From contig NZ_CP060394.1 of the NCBI RefSeq assembly GCF_014274465.1, positions 4,588,001 to 4,652,000 of the forward strand: 64,000 nt of DNA, given 5' to 3'. The number at the start of each line of letters is the position of its first letter. The first letter of the stretch is position 1. The notes beneath the pieces are model-generated. The model was given only the letters and a program-made list of their open reading frames with translations, searched no databases and was not told the DNA's origin. Source of the DNA: Alloacidobacterium dinghuense. Lineage in GTDB: Bacteria; Acidobacteriota; Terriglobia; Terriglobales; Acidobacteriaceae. Both the position numbers and the translations under genes were made by a program. Shown here piece after piece: positions 52,140-59,316 of the stretch.

Positions 52140-52893
52140 CAAGCGTCAGCAGCTTCCTTCTCGCGTTCTCGTTCTCGGCGCCACCTCGGCCATCGCCAAC
52201 GGCGTCATGCGCCCGCTCGCGGAACAAGGCGCCCGTTTCTATCTGGTAGCACGCAGTCCCGAGAAACTGAAGGCGGTAGCCAGCGACCTGGAGACCCGCG
52301 GCGCATCCGCTATCTTCACTTGCGTCATGGACCTCGACGACACCGCATCTCATGAGGCAATGCTCGCGGAAGCCGCTGAAAAGCTCGATACAATCGACCT
52401 CGCGCTCCTCGCTCACGGTGTGCTCGGCGATCAGGAGCGAGCGCAGACCGATTACGCAACAGCGGAAGCCATTCTGCGAACAAACTTCCTCTCCGCTGTC
52501 TCGCTGATCACCTGGCTCGCAAATTACTTCGAAGCAACGCACCAGGGAACGCTCGCCGTCATCTCCTCCGTCGCAGGAGACCGAGGACGCAAAAGCAACT
52601 ACGTCTACGGCACATCCAAAGGCGCGCTGAACATCTTCCTCGACGGCGTGCGCAACCGCATCGACCGCAGCGGCGTGCACGTGCTGACTATCAAGCCCGG
52701 ATTCGTCTCCACACCAATGACCGCGCACCTGCCGCAAACTGGGCTCTTCGCACATCCCGCAGCCGTAGGCCGATGGATCCTGAAAGCCATCGAGAAACGC
52801 AAAGACGTAGCCTATGTGCCGCCGATATGGGCAGTGATCATGCTAATCATCCGCTCCATCCCCAACTCGATCTTCAAGAAGTTAAATCTCTAG
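52132..52893 (+). CDS. DprE2-like short-chain dehydrogenase
   Basis: 253 residues from a GTG at 52132 (GAGGG ten bases upstream), overlapping the dprE1-like stop by 8 bp. Nucleotide motif 'LVLGATSAIANGV', then 'DLALLAHGVLGD', catalytic Ser in 'AVISSVAGDRG', 'YVYGTSKGAL' with Tyr and Lys. The C-terminal hydrophobic helix (WAVIMLIIRSIPNSIFKKL) is a membrane-associating tail as in mycobacterial DprE2. It would reduce the keto intermediate to polyprenylphosphoryl arabinose. With the two genes before it, a complete epimerase unit. Confidence 0.88.
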   Translation: MASKRQQLPSRVLVLGATSAIANGVMRPLAEQGARFYLVARSPEKLKAVASDLETRGASAIFTCVMDLDDTASHEAMLAEAAEKLDTIDLALLAHGVLGDQERAQTDYATAEAILRTNFLSAVSLITWLANYFEATHQGTLAVISSVAGDRGRKSNYVYGTSKGALNIFLDGVRNRIDRSGVHVLTIKPGFVSTPMTAHLPQTGLFAHPAAVGRWILKAIEKRKDVAYVPPIWAVIMLIIRSIPNSIFKKLNL

Positions 52894-52952
52894 AGACTTT
52901 AGCAGTGGCCACAAAAGATGGCTCCCGTCACTCTGACGACCAGCGGGAGAGC

Positions 52953-52973
52953 CTGTCCTGAGCGGAGCCGAAG
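52953..52973. repeat. Dispersed repeat (TCCTGAGCGGAGCCGAAGG type)
   Basis: Located between the dprE2-like and PIG-L genes. Related to the repeat blocks at 59105 and 39226. Such short repeats are common between genes in these genomes. Confidence 0.55.
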
Positions 52974-53075
52974 GAAAGAATCTGAACGATATTTGGTGAC
53001 CAGGACCACTGGTCGGCGACAACATTTTGATTATCCTTACTGGCAGGATTCCAAGAACTACTCCGCACGAGTCAA

Positions 53076-53813
53076 ATGAAAAATCTCACGAGAAGAGAAA
53101 TGCTGGCAACCGCAACAGCCACCGCCATCGCTCTTGGAGCACCGCAGGCGGAGGCACAGAGCAATCAACCCAAACTGAAAATCGTGGTTTGCGGCGGCCA
53201 TCCCGGAGATCCCGAATACGGATGCGGCGGTACAGTAGCCCGCCTGACAAGCCTTGGCCATGAAGTTGTCTTGCTTTACCTGAACAACGGTGGCTGGCCA
53301 CCAACATCACCAACCGAGAGAATCGCTGAAGCAAAGAAGGCCTGCGAAATCCTCAAAGCGCGTCCTCTATATGCAGATCAGGAAAATGGCCACGCCATCG
53401 TCGACAACGCCCACTACGAGTCCTACGCAAAGCTGCTCAACGCCGAAAAGCCGGACCTCGTCTTCACCCAGTGGCCCATCGACAATCACCGCGATCACCG
53501 CGCCCTCACCATGCTCACCTACGACGCATGGAAGAATTCGAACCAGAGTTTCGCGCTCTACTATTACGAGGTCTCAAACGGAGAAGACACGCTGCAGTTT
53601 TCCCCAACGCATTACATCGACATCACCGACCAGGAAGCGATGAAGCGCGCCGCCTGCTACGCGCACGCCAGCCAGACTCCCGACCGCTACTACAAATTGC
53701 AGGATGACGTAGCCGCCTTTCGCGGCATCGAAGGTGGCTACAAAAGAGCCGAGGCTTTTATTCTGCAGCTGAGAAGTCCAAACGATCCCCTGCGACTGCT
53801 CATGCGGCCCTGA
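53076..53813 (+). CDS. Secreted PIG-L/LmbE-type deacetylase
   Basis: 245 residues. A Tat-like signal (NLTRREMLATATATAIALG) precedes the domain with zinc motif 'GGHPGDPEYGCGG' (family AHPDD-E; here Gly for the first Asp of DD and Pro shifted, so activity needs care) and the second histidine motif 'IDNHRDHRALT'. PIG-L enzymes remove acetyl groups from GlcNAc conjugates. The location after the polyprenylphosphoryl-arabinose genes suggests envelope glycan work, but it is preceded by a 180-bp gap. Confidence 0.85.
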   Translation: MKNLTRREMLATATATAIALGAPQAEAQSNQPKLKIVVCGGHPGDPEYGCGGTVARLTSLGHEVVLLYLNNGGWPPTSPTERIAEAKKACEILKARPLYADQENGHAIVDNAHYESYAKLLNAEKPDLVFTQWPIDNHRDHRALTMLTYDAWKNSNQSFALYYYEVSNGEDTLQFSPTHYIDITDQEAMKRAACYAHASQTPDRYYKLQDDVAAFRGIEGGYKRAEAFILQLRSPNDPLRLLMRP

Positions 53814-53816
53814 GTG

Positions 53817-54131
53817 CTACTCGCTCTTCGTCGTCGATTTGGACGCGGGCTTAGAATCTGAAGAACTGCTCTCACTCGAAGCAGCCGGCTTGCTTTCAGC
53901 CTTGCTGCCATTGCCATCGGCAGTGCTCGGCGCAGGAGATTTACTCGCGCTCTTCGCCGCGTAGTCGGTCACATACCATCCTGACCCCTTGAACTGCACA
54001 GCCGGCGCAGAGATCAGCCGCTCCACCTCGCCGCCGCACACCGGACACACCTTCTCTTCCGGAGCGCTGAAGCTTTGAATCTTTTCAAATTGATGCCCGC
54101 AGGCCTTACACCGATATTCATACAACGGCAC
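53817..54131 (-). CDS. FmdB-type zinc-ribbon protein
   Basis: 104 residues from a GTG at 54131 with GGGGAG upstream. 'PLYEYRCKACGHQFEKIQSF' and 'EKVCPVCGGEVERLIS' form the C-x2-C pairs of the FmdB/CxxC_CxxC_SSSS family. 'FKGSGWYVTDY' is the conserved end. The last 45 residues are Ser/Lys/Ala low complexity. Function not established for the family. Convergent with PIG-L, 4 bp between stops, and 40 bp downstream of the DsbA-like gene. Confidence 0.88.
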   Translation of the reverse strand: MPLYEYRCKACGHQFEKIQSFSAPEEKVCPVCGGEVERLISAPAVQFKGSGWYVTDYAAKSASKSPAPSTADGNGSKAESKPAASSESSSSDSKPASKSTTKSE

Positions 54132-54171
54132 GGATAACTCCCCCTCAAAAAACAAATTCTTTCAGTGCGAA

Positions 54172-54879
54172 CTATCTCCCGCTCGCATGGTGCGCGGCGG
54201 CAGGCGCAGCCTTCGTCTCCGCCATCGCCTCATCGATCAACTCATACAACCGCGTCCGGTCCACAACCTCTACAAATGGTGTGCCGCTCGTCTTGTTCGT
54301 AACGATCCAGATCGTCGGCGTGTGCTGAATCCCGATGCTCTGCCCAAGGTCGTAATCCGCCTTCACCTCAGCCGCCAGCTTTCCCTGCGGATCGACGACA
54401 AAAGGAAACGCCAGCTTGTGATCGTCAGCAAACTTCTGCGCAAAGGCGCGCAGCTGATCCTGCGAGGTAATGCTTACCTGGTTCGCAAACACCGCATCGC
54501 GGAAGTCATCGCCCAGCTTCTTCGATTTCGTATCGAACCACCGCGCCGCTACCGCCGCATCAAAGCTCCAGGTGTGAAACGGCAAAGGAAAATCATGCCG
54601 CACCCAGGGAATGTTGTATTTGGCCGCAGCGTCCTTCAGCAGCGGATTCGCCCGTGCGCAATCCGGACACTCCAGATCTTCAAACTCATAGATGGCAACG
54701 CGCGCCCCGGCAGGTGGACGCAGAGCCTTGGCGTTATGCACCGGCGTACCCGGGCCAGCACTGGGATTTGAAAACTGCCCCATCGCGGGCAAAGCAACCA
54801 AAGCAGCAACCCCAACTGTCAATGCCGTCAAGAACCTGAAGGCATAGCGTGAGAAAAAATGCATGCGGATCGAATTCAT
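54172..54879 (-). CDS. DsbA-like periplasmic thiol oxidoreductase
   Basis: 235 residues. A signal peptide (FLTALTVGVAALVALPAMG) leads to a thioredoxin-fold domain with 'YEFEDLECPDCARANPLL' (redox CPDC), a helical insert 'FDAAVAARWFDTKSKKL' and 'SIGIQHTPTIWIV' with the cis-proline. The layout is that of DsbA/DsbG-like 'thioredoxin_4' proteins. It would introduce or isomerise disulfides in exported proteins. No DsbB is adjacent. Confidence 0.88.
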   Translation of the reverse strand: MNSIRMHFFSRYAFRFLTALTVGVAALVALPAMGQFSNPSAGPGTPVHNAKALRPPAGARVAIYEFEDLECPDCARANPLLKDAAAKYNIPWVRHDFPLPFHTWSFDAAVAARWFDTKSKKLGDDFRDAVFANQVSITSQDQLRAFAQKFADDHKLAFPFVVDPQGKLAAEVKADYDLGQSIGIQHTPTIWIVTNKTSGTPFVEVVDRTRLYELIDEAMAETKAAPAAAHHASGR

Positions 54880-55020
54880 TCCAACTTAATTTTAACGGAA
54901 AGTCGTACAACAAAGCGCTTTCCGTCGTCGGCTGACCCGCTTGCGCCGAAACGGGGCCCAAGACGCGGTCCCTTTGCGTGATGGGGTGGGAAGGCGCTGT
55001 CTCTGCGGTATCCTGACCCC

Positions 55021-55359
55021 ATGGACTGCATCTTCTGCAAAATCATCGCCGGACAGATTCCCTCAAAGAAGATCTACGAAGATGATCTCACCTATGCCTT
55101 CATGGACATCGATCCGAAAGCGCCTGTGCACTTGCTGATCGTGCCCAGGAAGCACATCGCGTCGCTTGCAGAAGCCGACGCGAGTGATACAGCCTTGCTC
55201 GGCCACATGCATGCAGTCGCAAAAAAAATCGGCGCCGAACATAACCTCAGCGCCGGCTATCGAACTGTCATCAATACTGGTCCCGATGGAGGCCAGACCG
55301 TTTCCCATCTTCACATGCATCTGCTTGGCGGACGCCAGATGCACTGGCCTCCCGGCTAG
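55021..55359 (+). CDS. HIT-family nucleotide hydrolase (HinT-like)
   Basis: 112 residues, full HinT length. 'CIFCKIIAGQIPSKKIYED' is the family N-terminus, 'APVHLLIVPRKHIASL' follows, and the histidine triad is 'HLHMHLLGG'. These cytosolic enzymes hydrolyse AMP-lysine or phosphoramidate nucleotides. The ribosome site before the ATG is weak (GGTATCCTGACCCC). The stop is one base from that of the convergent binding protein. Confidence 0.95.
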   Translation: MDCIFCKIIAGQIPSKKIYEDDLTYAFMDIDPKAPVHLLIVPRKHIASLAEADASDTALLGHMHAVAKKIGAEHNLSAGYRTVINTGPDGGQTVSHLHMHLLGGRQMHWPPG

Positions 55360-55360
55360 C

Positions 55361-56350
55361 CTACTTTTGCGCCGCAGCCGCTGAATTGCTGAACAGATCC
55401 ACATTCACCTTGTCTACGACCGCTGTTCCTGTATCGATGAAGACCGGGAACGGCGAGAACGTATCCACACTGTAGTCGCTGCTGAACGTCTTCAGCCCAT
55501 CATGAAAGACCTGATCCAGCGCCTTCAATCCGATGTACCCCATCGTGTAAGGCTTTTGTGCAATCGTCGCATCGATCACCCCGCTCTTGATCAGATTCAG
55601 CGTATCCGGGTCGACATCCATCGCCACCAGCAGACGATTCGAATTGTCGTTCTTCAGCACCGCGGCCACTTCTTTGCCCGCCGAGGCCTCAAGACAAATG
55701 AAGGCATCGATCTTCTTGTCGCCTGTCTGCGTCATGAATTGCTGTGCTCTATCAAATGCGGCTGTGGATTGCCCCTTGATGTCAACCACCTCCACCGTCT
55801 TGATTCCCGGGTGGTCAGCGAAAACCTCCTGGTACCCCTTGAAGCGGTCATCCAGATTCGGCTGACCCGGCATCGAGAAAAACACGACGTTGCCCTTGCC
55901 GTTCGGCAGCTTATTCACCACTCGTTGTCCGCCCAATCGTCCCGCTTGCAGATTGTTCGTCCCGATAAAAAACAGCCGATGGCTGTGCGGAGCATCCGAG
56001 TCCATCGTGATAATCGGAATCCCCGCGTCAATTCCTGCGTTGATTTCCGATTGGAATAGCGTTGCATCCGCAACTGAAATGAGGATCCCTGCAGGCTTTG
56101 CCGCAATGGCGTGCTGCAACTCGGTCAGTTCAGCCTGCGGGTCATACGTATCAGGACCCACGACCTTCGCCTGCACATGGTACTCAGCGGCCGCCTTGTT
56201 AAATCCCTCTACTGCCGTCTGCCAGTAAGTGAGCTTCAGATTGTTCGAGATGAGGTAGTAGGTCTCGTCATGGGAATGACGCTGGCACCCTGTAACAGCT
56301 AGCAGTGCGATGGCCATAAACGGCAGGAGCATTGTTTGTGCTTTACGCAT
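55361..56350 (-). CDS. Sugar-type ABC substrate-binding lipoprotein
   Basis: 329 residues from the ATG at 56350 (GCGAGG upstream; a longer frame to 56572 has no export signal). Lipobox 'LLAVTGC' puts it in the envelope as a lipoprotein. The fold is the type-1 periplasmic-binding (RbsB-like) one: 'YYLISNNLKLTYWQTAVEGFNKAA', 'GILISVADATLFQSEINAGIDAGIPIITMDSDAP', 'GTNNLQAGRLGGQRVV' (in blocks). Ligand probably a monosaccharide. No permease or ATPase gene is adjacent, so it may feed a distant transporter or a sensor. Confidence 0.88.
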   Translation of the reverse strand: MRKAQTMLLPFMAIALLAVTGCQRHSHDETYYLISNNLKLTYWQTAVEGFNKAAAEYHVQAKVVGPDTYDPQAELTELQHAIAAKPAGILISVADATLFQSEINAGIDAGIPIITMDSDAPHSHRLFFIGTNNLQAGRLGGQRVVNKLPNGKGNVVFFSMPGQPNLDDRFKGYQEVFADHPGIKTVEVVDIKGQSTAAFDRAQQFMTQTGDKKIDAFICLEASAGKEVAAVLKNDNSNRLLVAMDVDPDTLNLIKSGVIDATIAQKPYTMGYIGLKALDQVFHDGLKTFSSDYSVDTFSPFPVFIDTGTAVVDKVNVDLFSNSAAAAQK

Positions 56351-56563
56351 AGGGACCTCGCAATTCAAATTGCGCGCCGCGTTGCCGGCCCTGCTTCGGA
56401 ACCTTGATTTAATCAGCCCAACAATGATGCATCCATGGCCCTTGCAAGCCCAATCCAACGCTACGCGATACGACGAGGAATTGTACTCCTGTTCTCCGGA
56501 CTTTGCGCAATGCATCTGCTTTATCTGCGCCGAGATACCATCGTTGATCGCCGCAAGAACAAA

Positions 56564-56582
56564 GGCCCGCACATGGCGGGCC
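56564..56582 (-). terminator. Terminator downstream of the R-rich receiver-like gene
   Basis: Stem GGCCCGC/GCGGGCC with a 5-nt loop; reading on the minus strand it is followed by TTTGTTCTT. It lies 30 bp after the stop at 56612. Confidence 0.7.
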
Positions 56583-56611
56583 TCTCACTTCTACAGCAAA
56601 AATTGATTTAC

Positions 56612-57442
56612 TCAGGCTTCAGCTGCTTCGAGTTCCTCATCTAGACCATGACGCCGCAGCAGGTTCGGCAGGTTCTGCGAGAATGCAGAGCGCGGCATAA
56701 CCATGTCGCATCCCGCTTCCAGCGCCTTCACCTTCAGATCGCCCTGCAGATGCGAGAGAAATCCAATGATCGAAGTTCCCCGTTTCAGCTTCGCCTTGAG
56801 TTTCGGAATGAGCGTAAGCGGCTTCGCATTTGCATTGTTGAGATCGAAAACGATCAGCGATGGCCGCTCATCATCTTTCGCGCTGGTCAGCTTACTGACA
56901 ACTTCCTTGTCCGCCTTCACAAAGCCAACCTTCACGCCCAGCTTGCGAGCAGTTTCCTGAATCTTAGCCAGGAAGAATAGATCGTCAATGAAGCAGAAGA
57001 TCCGCGTCGGCGCATCTTCGCGCACCGGGGCTGGCGCTTCCGCGACAGCTTCTGCCGGATGATAGCCGTTCGGATTGCCGTTCCCGTTTCGGTATTCGAT
57101 CGTCGAAGGAGGCCCGTCCGCTACATTGCCATTCGCCACGCGGTAGCTATGGTCCATCGGGCCGACGAAAACCTGCTGCCGCCTCTGCTTATTTTTGCGG
57201 CGCCCTCCACCCTGACCGTTGCTACTCCCGTTCTTCTGGTATTGCCGGTTTTGGTTGGAATACTTCGGTTTTTGTCCCTGTTGCTGCTGGTTCTGGTTGG
57301 CTTGGCCATTCGCCTGGGGAGCGTTCGGCTGGCCTTTCGCGCCCTTCCGTCTGCGACGTCTGCGGCGATGCCCCTGGGGCTGGCCTTGCGGCGCGGACCC
57401 CTGAGGCGCTTGTGCCTGGGGCTGGTTCTGCTCTGTTGTCAT
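56612..57442 (-). CDS. Arg/Gln/Asn-rich protein with degenerate receiver-like C-domain
   Basis: 276 residues. The first 115 are low complexity and basic (HRRRRRRRKG, runs of Q, N and G, and RRKNKQRRQQ), suggesting RNA or DNA binding. From about 150, 'RIFCFIDDLFFLAKIQETARKLG', 'PSLIVFDLNNANAKPLTLI', 'IIGFLSHLQGDLKVKALEAG' and 'MVMPRSAF' follow the CheY order: acidic pair, Asp, Ser and then Arg in place of the conserved Lys. The missing lysine suggests a pseudo-receiver. I do not know the function. Terminated by the hairpin at 56564. Confidence 0.75.
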   Translation of the reverse strand: MTTEQNQPQAQAPQGSAPQGQPQGHRRRRRRRKGAKGQPNAPQANGQANQNQQQQGQKPKYSNQNRQYQKNGSSNGQGGGRRKNKQRRQQVFVGPMDHSYRVANGNVADGPPSTIEYRNGNGNPNGYHPAEAVAEAPAPVREDAPTRIFCFIDDLFFLAKIQETARKLGVKVGFVKADKEVVSKLTSAKDDERPSLIVFDLNNANAKPLTLIPKLKAKLKRGTSIIGFLSHLQGDLKVKALEAGCDMVMPRSAFSQNLPNLLRRHGLDEELEAAEA

Positions 57443-58200
57443 GCTTGCACTTCCTGGTGCGTTGACTTGGTTGCAGCGAAATTCCGGCGGAAAGCCGCTG
57501 CTGCTTTCGTTTCATCCGAATTGCCGGGAGATCGGTTGATTCATACTCCTGCACATGTGCCGACATAAACTGGGTTGTCGAGGGAGGAACCGGGTCCTGG
57601 CCTGCACTGTGTCACGGAGTCCAATATTTGAACTTTCAACTCGCTATCGCTAAGTTTGGGTGTTTCACCTTGAACCGCCATCGTTTCCGCAATGCGAAGA
57701 CATACCTACATCAAGGTGATACGCGCCAGTTGAATTCTTGACTGTCGAGAAATGCGGCGAACTTTCCGGTTTTACCTTCCGGCATCAGCCGCTCGATAGG
57801 CAAAGACGATACTACTCGTTATTGATACTTCTGGCAAGTAGTTGGATGCAGGAATTTAATTCGGGGTATAAAACCGAACGGCCGCCTCGTTGGGGCGGCC
57901 GTTCTGCCTTTCAAAGGCCAATCACTGGCCTCCCTGAAAAGCCCGTCCGCCATCAGGCATCTGGGCAACGACCTCGGCTGGGGTGAGCCTCTTACGGCTC
58001 CAACTCTCTTGTACCGAGGTCTGTCCTTTCGTGCTCCAGTTCGAATCCCGGAACACGTACGTCGCTGGCACTCTCTTAATAAGCAATTCTTATGCCGCAC
58101 GTTCATATATTTAGAATGAATAACTTACATAGAACGCGATACGCGCGACCTTCAGATTATGGAAGGCTGAATCCTGCTTGCTTCACAAATTCATACATCA
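57443..58200. other. 758-bp intergenic region between two minus-strand genes
   Basis: No supported protein gene. It holds a strong hairpin (57876-57904) that on the minus strand is followed by a T-rich stretch. Between it and mutM (58105-57910) there could be a short untranslated RNA, but I see no known family. A GTTCGAATC motif at 58041 looks like a tRNA T-loop but the stems do not pair. Confidence 0.4.
57876..57904 (-). terminator. Strong hairpin, terminator-like on the minus strand
   Basis: GAACGGCCGCC and GGCGGCCGTTC (11 bp, perfect), 7-nt loop. On the minus strand GGTTTTATA follows. It lies about 300 bp after mutM, so it ends either a long mutM message or a small unannotated transcript. 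Confidence 0.6.
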
Positions 58201-59025
58201 CTACTTCTGGCAGGCTGGGCAATAATGCGTTCCGCGTCCCCCCAGAACCATCCTGCGAATCGGCGTGCCGCACTTCAGACATGGTTCCCCACCCCGCAAA
58301 TAGACCCGGTGCTCCAGCTGGAAAAATCCCTTCACCCCATCCGCATCCACATAATCTGACACGGACGACCCGCCCAGCTCAATCGCGTGCTTTAAAACCT
58401 CCTGCAGCGCCGCGCGCAACCGCTCCAGCCGGTCCTTATTCAGCCGCCCAGCTATCCGCGTCGGCCGGATCCCCGCCCGAAACAGGCTCTCGTCGGCATA
58501 AATATTGCCCACCCCATGCAACAGCTTCTGATTGAGCAATGCGGCCTTAATCGATGTCTTCCGTCCCCGAAAAAGCGCCGCAAATTCCTCAATCGAAATC
58601 GTTAACGGCTCGCGCCCTGATCCCTGAAAGCCATCGCCTGACGCCCGCCAGTGAATCGCCAGCCGCCCAAACCGCCGTGCATCGACAAACCTCACCTCAC
58701 GCCCCGAAGCGAGCCTCAAAACGGCGTGTGTATGCGCCGGAACCGCCACCTCGGCGGTGGAGACCAGCAACCGCCCAGTCATCCCAAGATGAACAATCCA
58801 TTGCGGTTCCGCCTTGCTATTCTCGCCGGAAAGATCGAAGACAATATGCTTGCCGACGCGATACACGCGCTCGATCCGCCGCCCGGCCAGCGCCTCCGCC
58901 ATCTCCACAGGATCAGTCTTGAACGGCTCCGGTTTCGAACCCAGCCACACCGACTCAATCACCTCGCCTCGCACCCGCTGGTTGACCCCATTGGCAACCG
59001 TCTCAACTTCAGGAAGTTCCGGCAT
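58201..59025 (-). CDS. mutM: Formamidopyrimidine-DNA glycosylase
   Basis: 274 residues. After the initiator Met come catalytic Pro and Glu (PELPEVETV), with the lysine of 'KHIVFDL' in the beta-region, the helix-two-turn-helix 'GVGNIYADESLFRAGIRP' and the C-terminal zinc finger (CLKCGTPI ... YCPACQK). It excises 8-oxoguanine and ring-opened purines from DNA. The zinc-finger arginine region 'IRRMVLGGRGTHYC' is intact. Monocistronic. Confidence 0.97.
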   Translation of the reverse strand: MPELPEVETVANGVNQRVRGEVIESVWLGSKPEPFKTDPVEMAEALAGRRIERVYRVGKHIVFDLSGENSKAEPQWIVHLGMTGRLLVSTAEVAVPAHTHAVLRLASGREVRFVDARRFGRLAIHWRASGDGFQGSGREPLTISIEEFAALFRGRKTSIKAALLNQKLLHGVGNIYADESLFRAGIRPTRIAGRLNKDRLERLRAALQEVLKHAIELGGSSVSDYVDADGVKGFFQLEHRVYLRGGEPCLKCGTPIRRMVLGGRGTHYCPACQK

Positions 59026-59104
59026 AGCCTATATTTTCGCAGAATGAGAAACAAAGCCGCCGTTCCCGACAGCGCACAACTCAAAAGCTGCACAACCCAA
59101 AGGC

Positions 59105-59207
59105 TGTCATCCTGAGCGAAGCGCAGCGAAGTCGAAGGATCTGCTTTCGCCGAAAGCGGGCACGAAATGGGTGCCCCATCCTATCGCGCAGTTTGCGATA
59201 GGGTGGG
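59105..59207. repeat. Composite intergenic repeat with REP-like hairpin
   Basis: TGTCATCCTGAGCGAAG (59105) leads through CGAAGTCGAAGG to GGGTGCCCCA (59169) and a 13-bp hairpin, arms 59175-59187 and 59195-59207, with one G-T pair. The GGGTGCCCC head is shared with the REP hairpins around the RAYT gene and with 39208 and 63113. Confidence 0.65.
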
Positions 59208-59316
59208 CAGCACAACCGTCAACTCCGGGGATTTACTTTCCGTTCTGTCGGCGCCCATCCGAGCAAACACCACCACATCCGTGATAGATATTTGTGGAGC
59301 TTCCGAGGACAACTAT

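Noticed and set aside
57059-57568. Plus-strand frame rich in Leu opposite the arginine-rich gene
   Set aside because: Hydrophobic shadow produced by reading the Gln/Arg codons of the opposite strand; no signal or start context.
57976-58070. tRNA-like stretch with GTTCGAATC at 58041
   Set aside because: The T-stem and acceptor arms do not pair and no anticodon arm can be drawn; treated as chance or decayed sequence.
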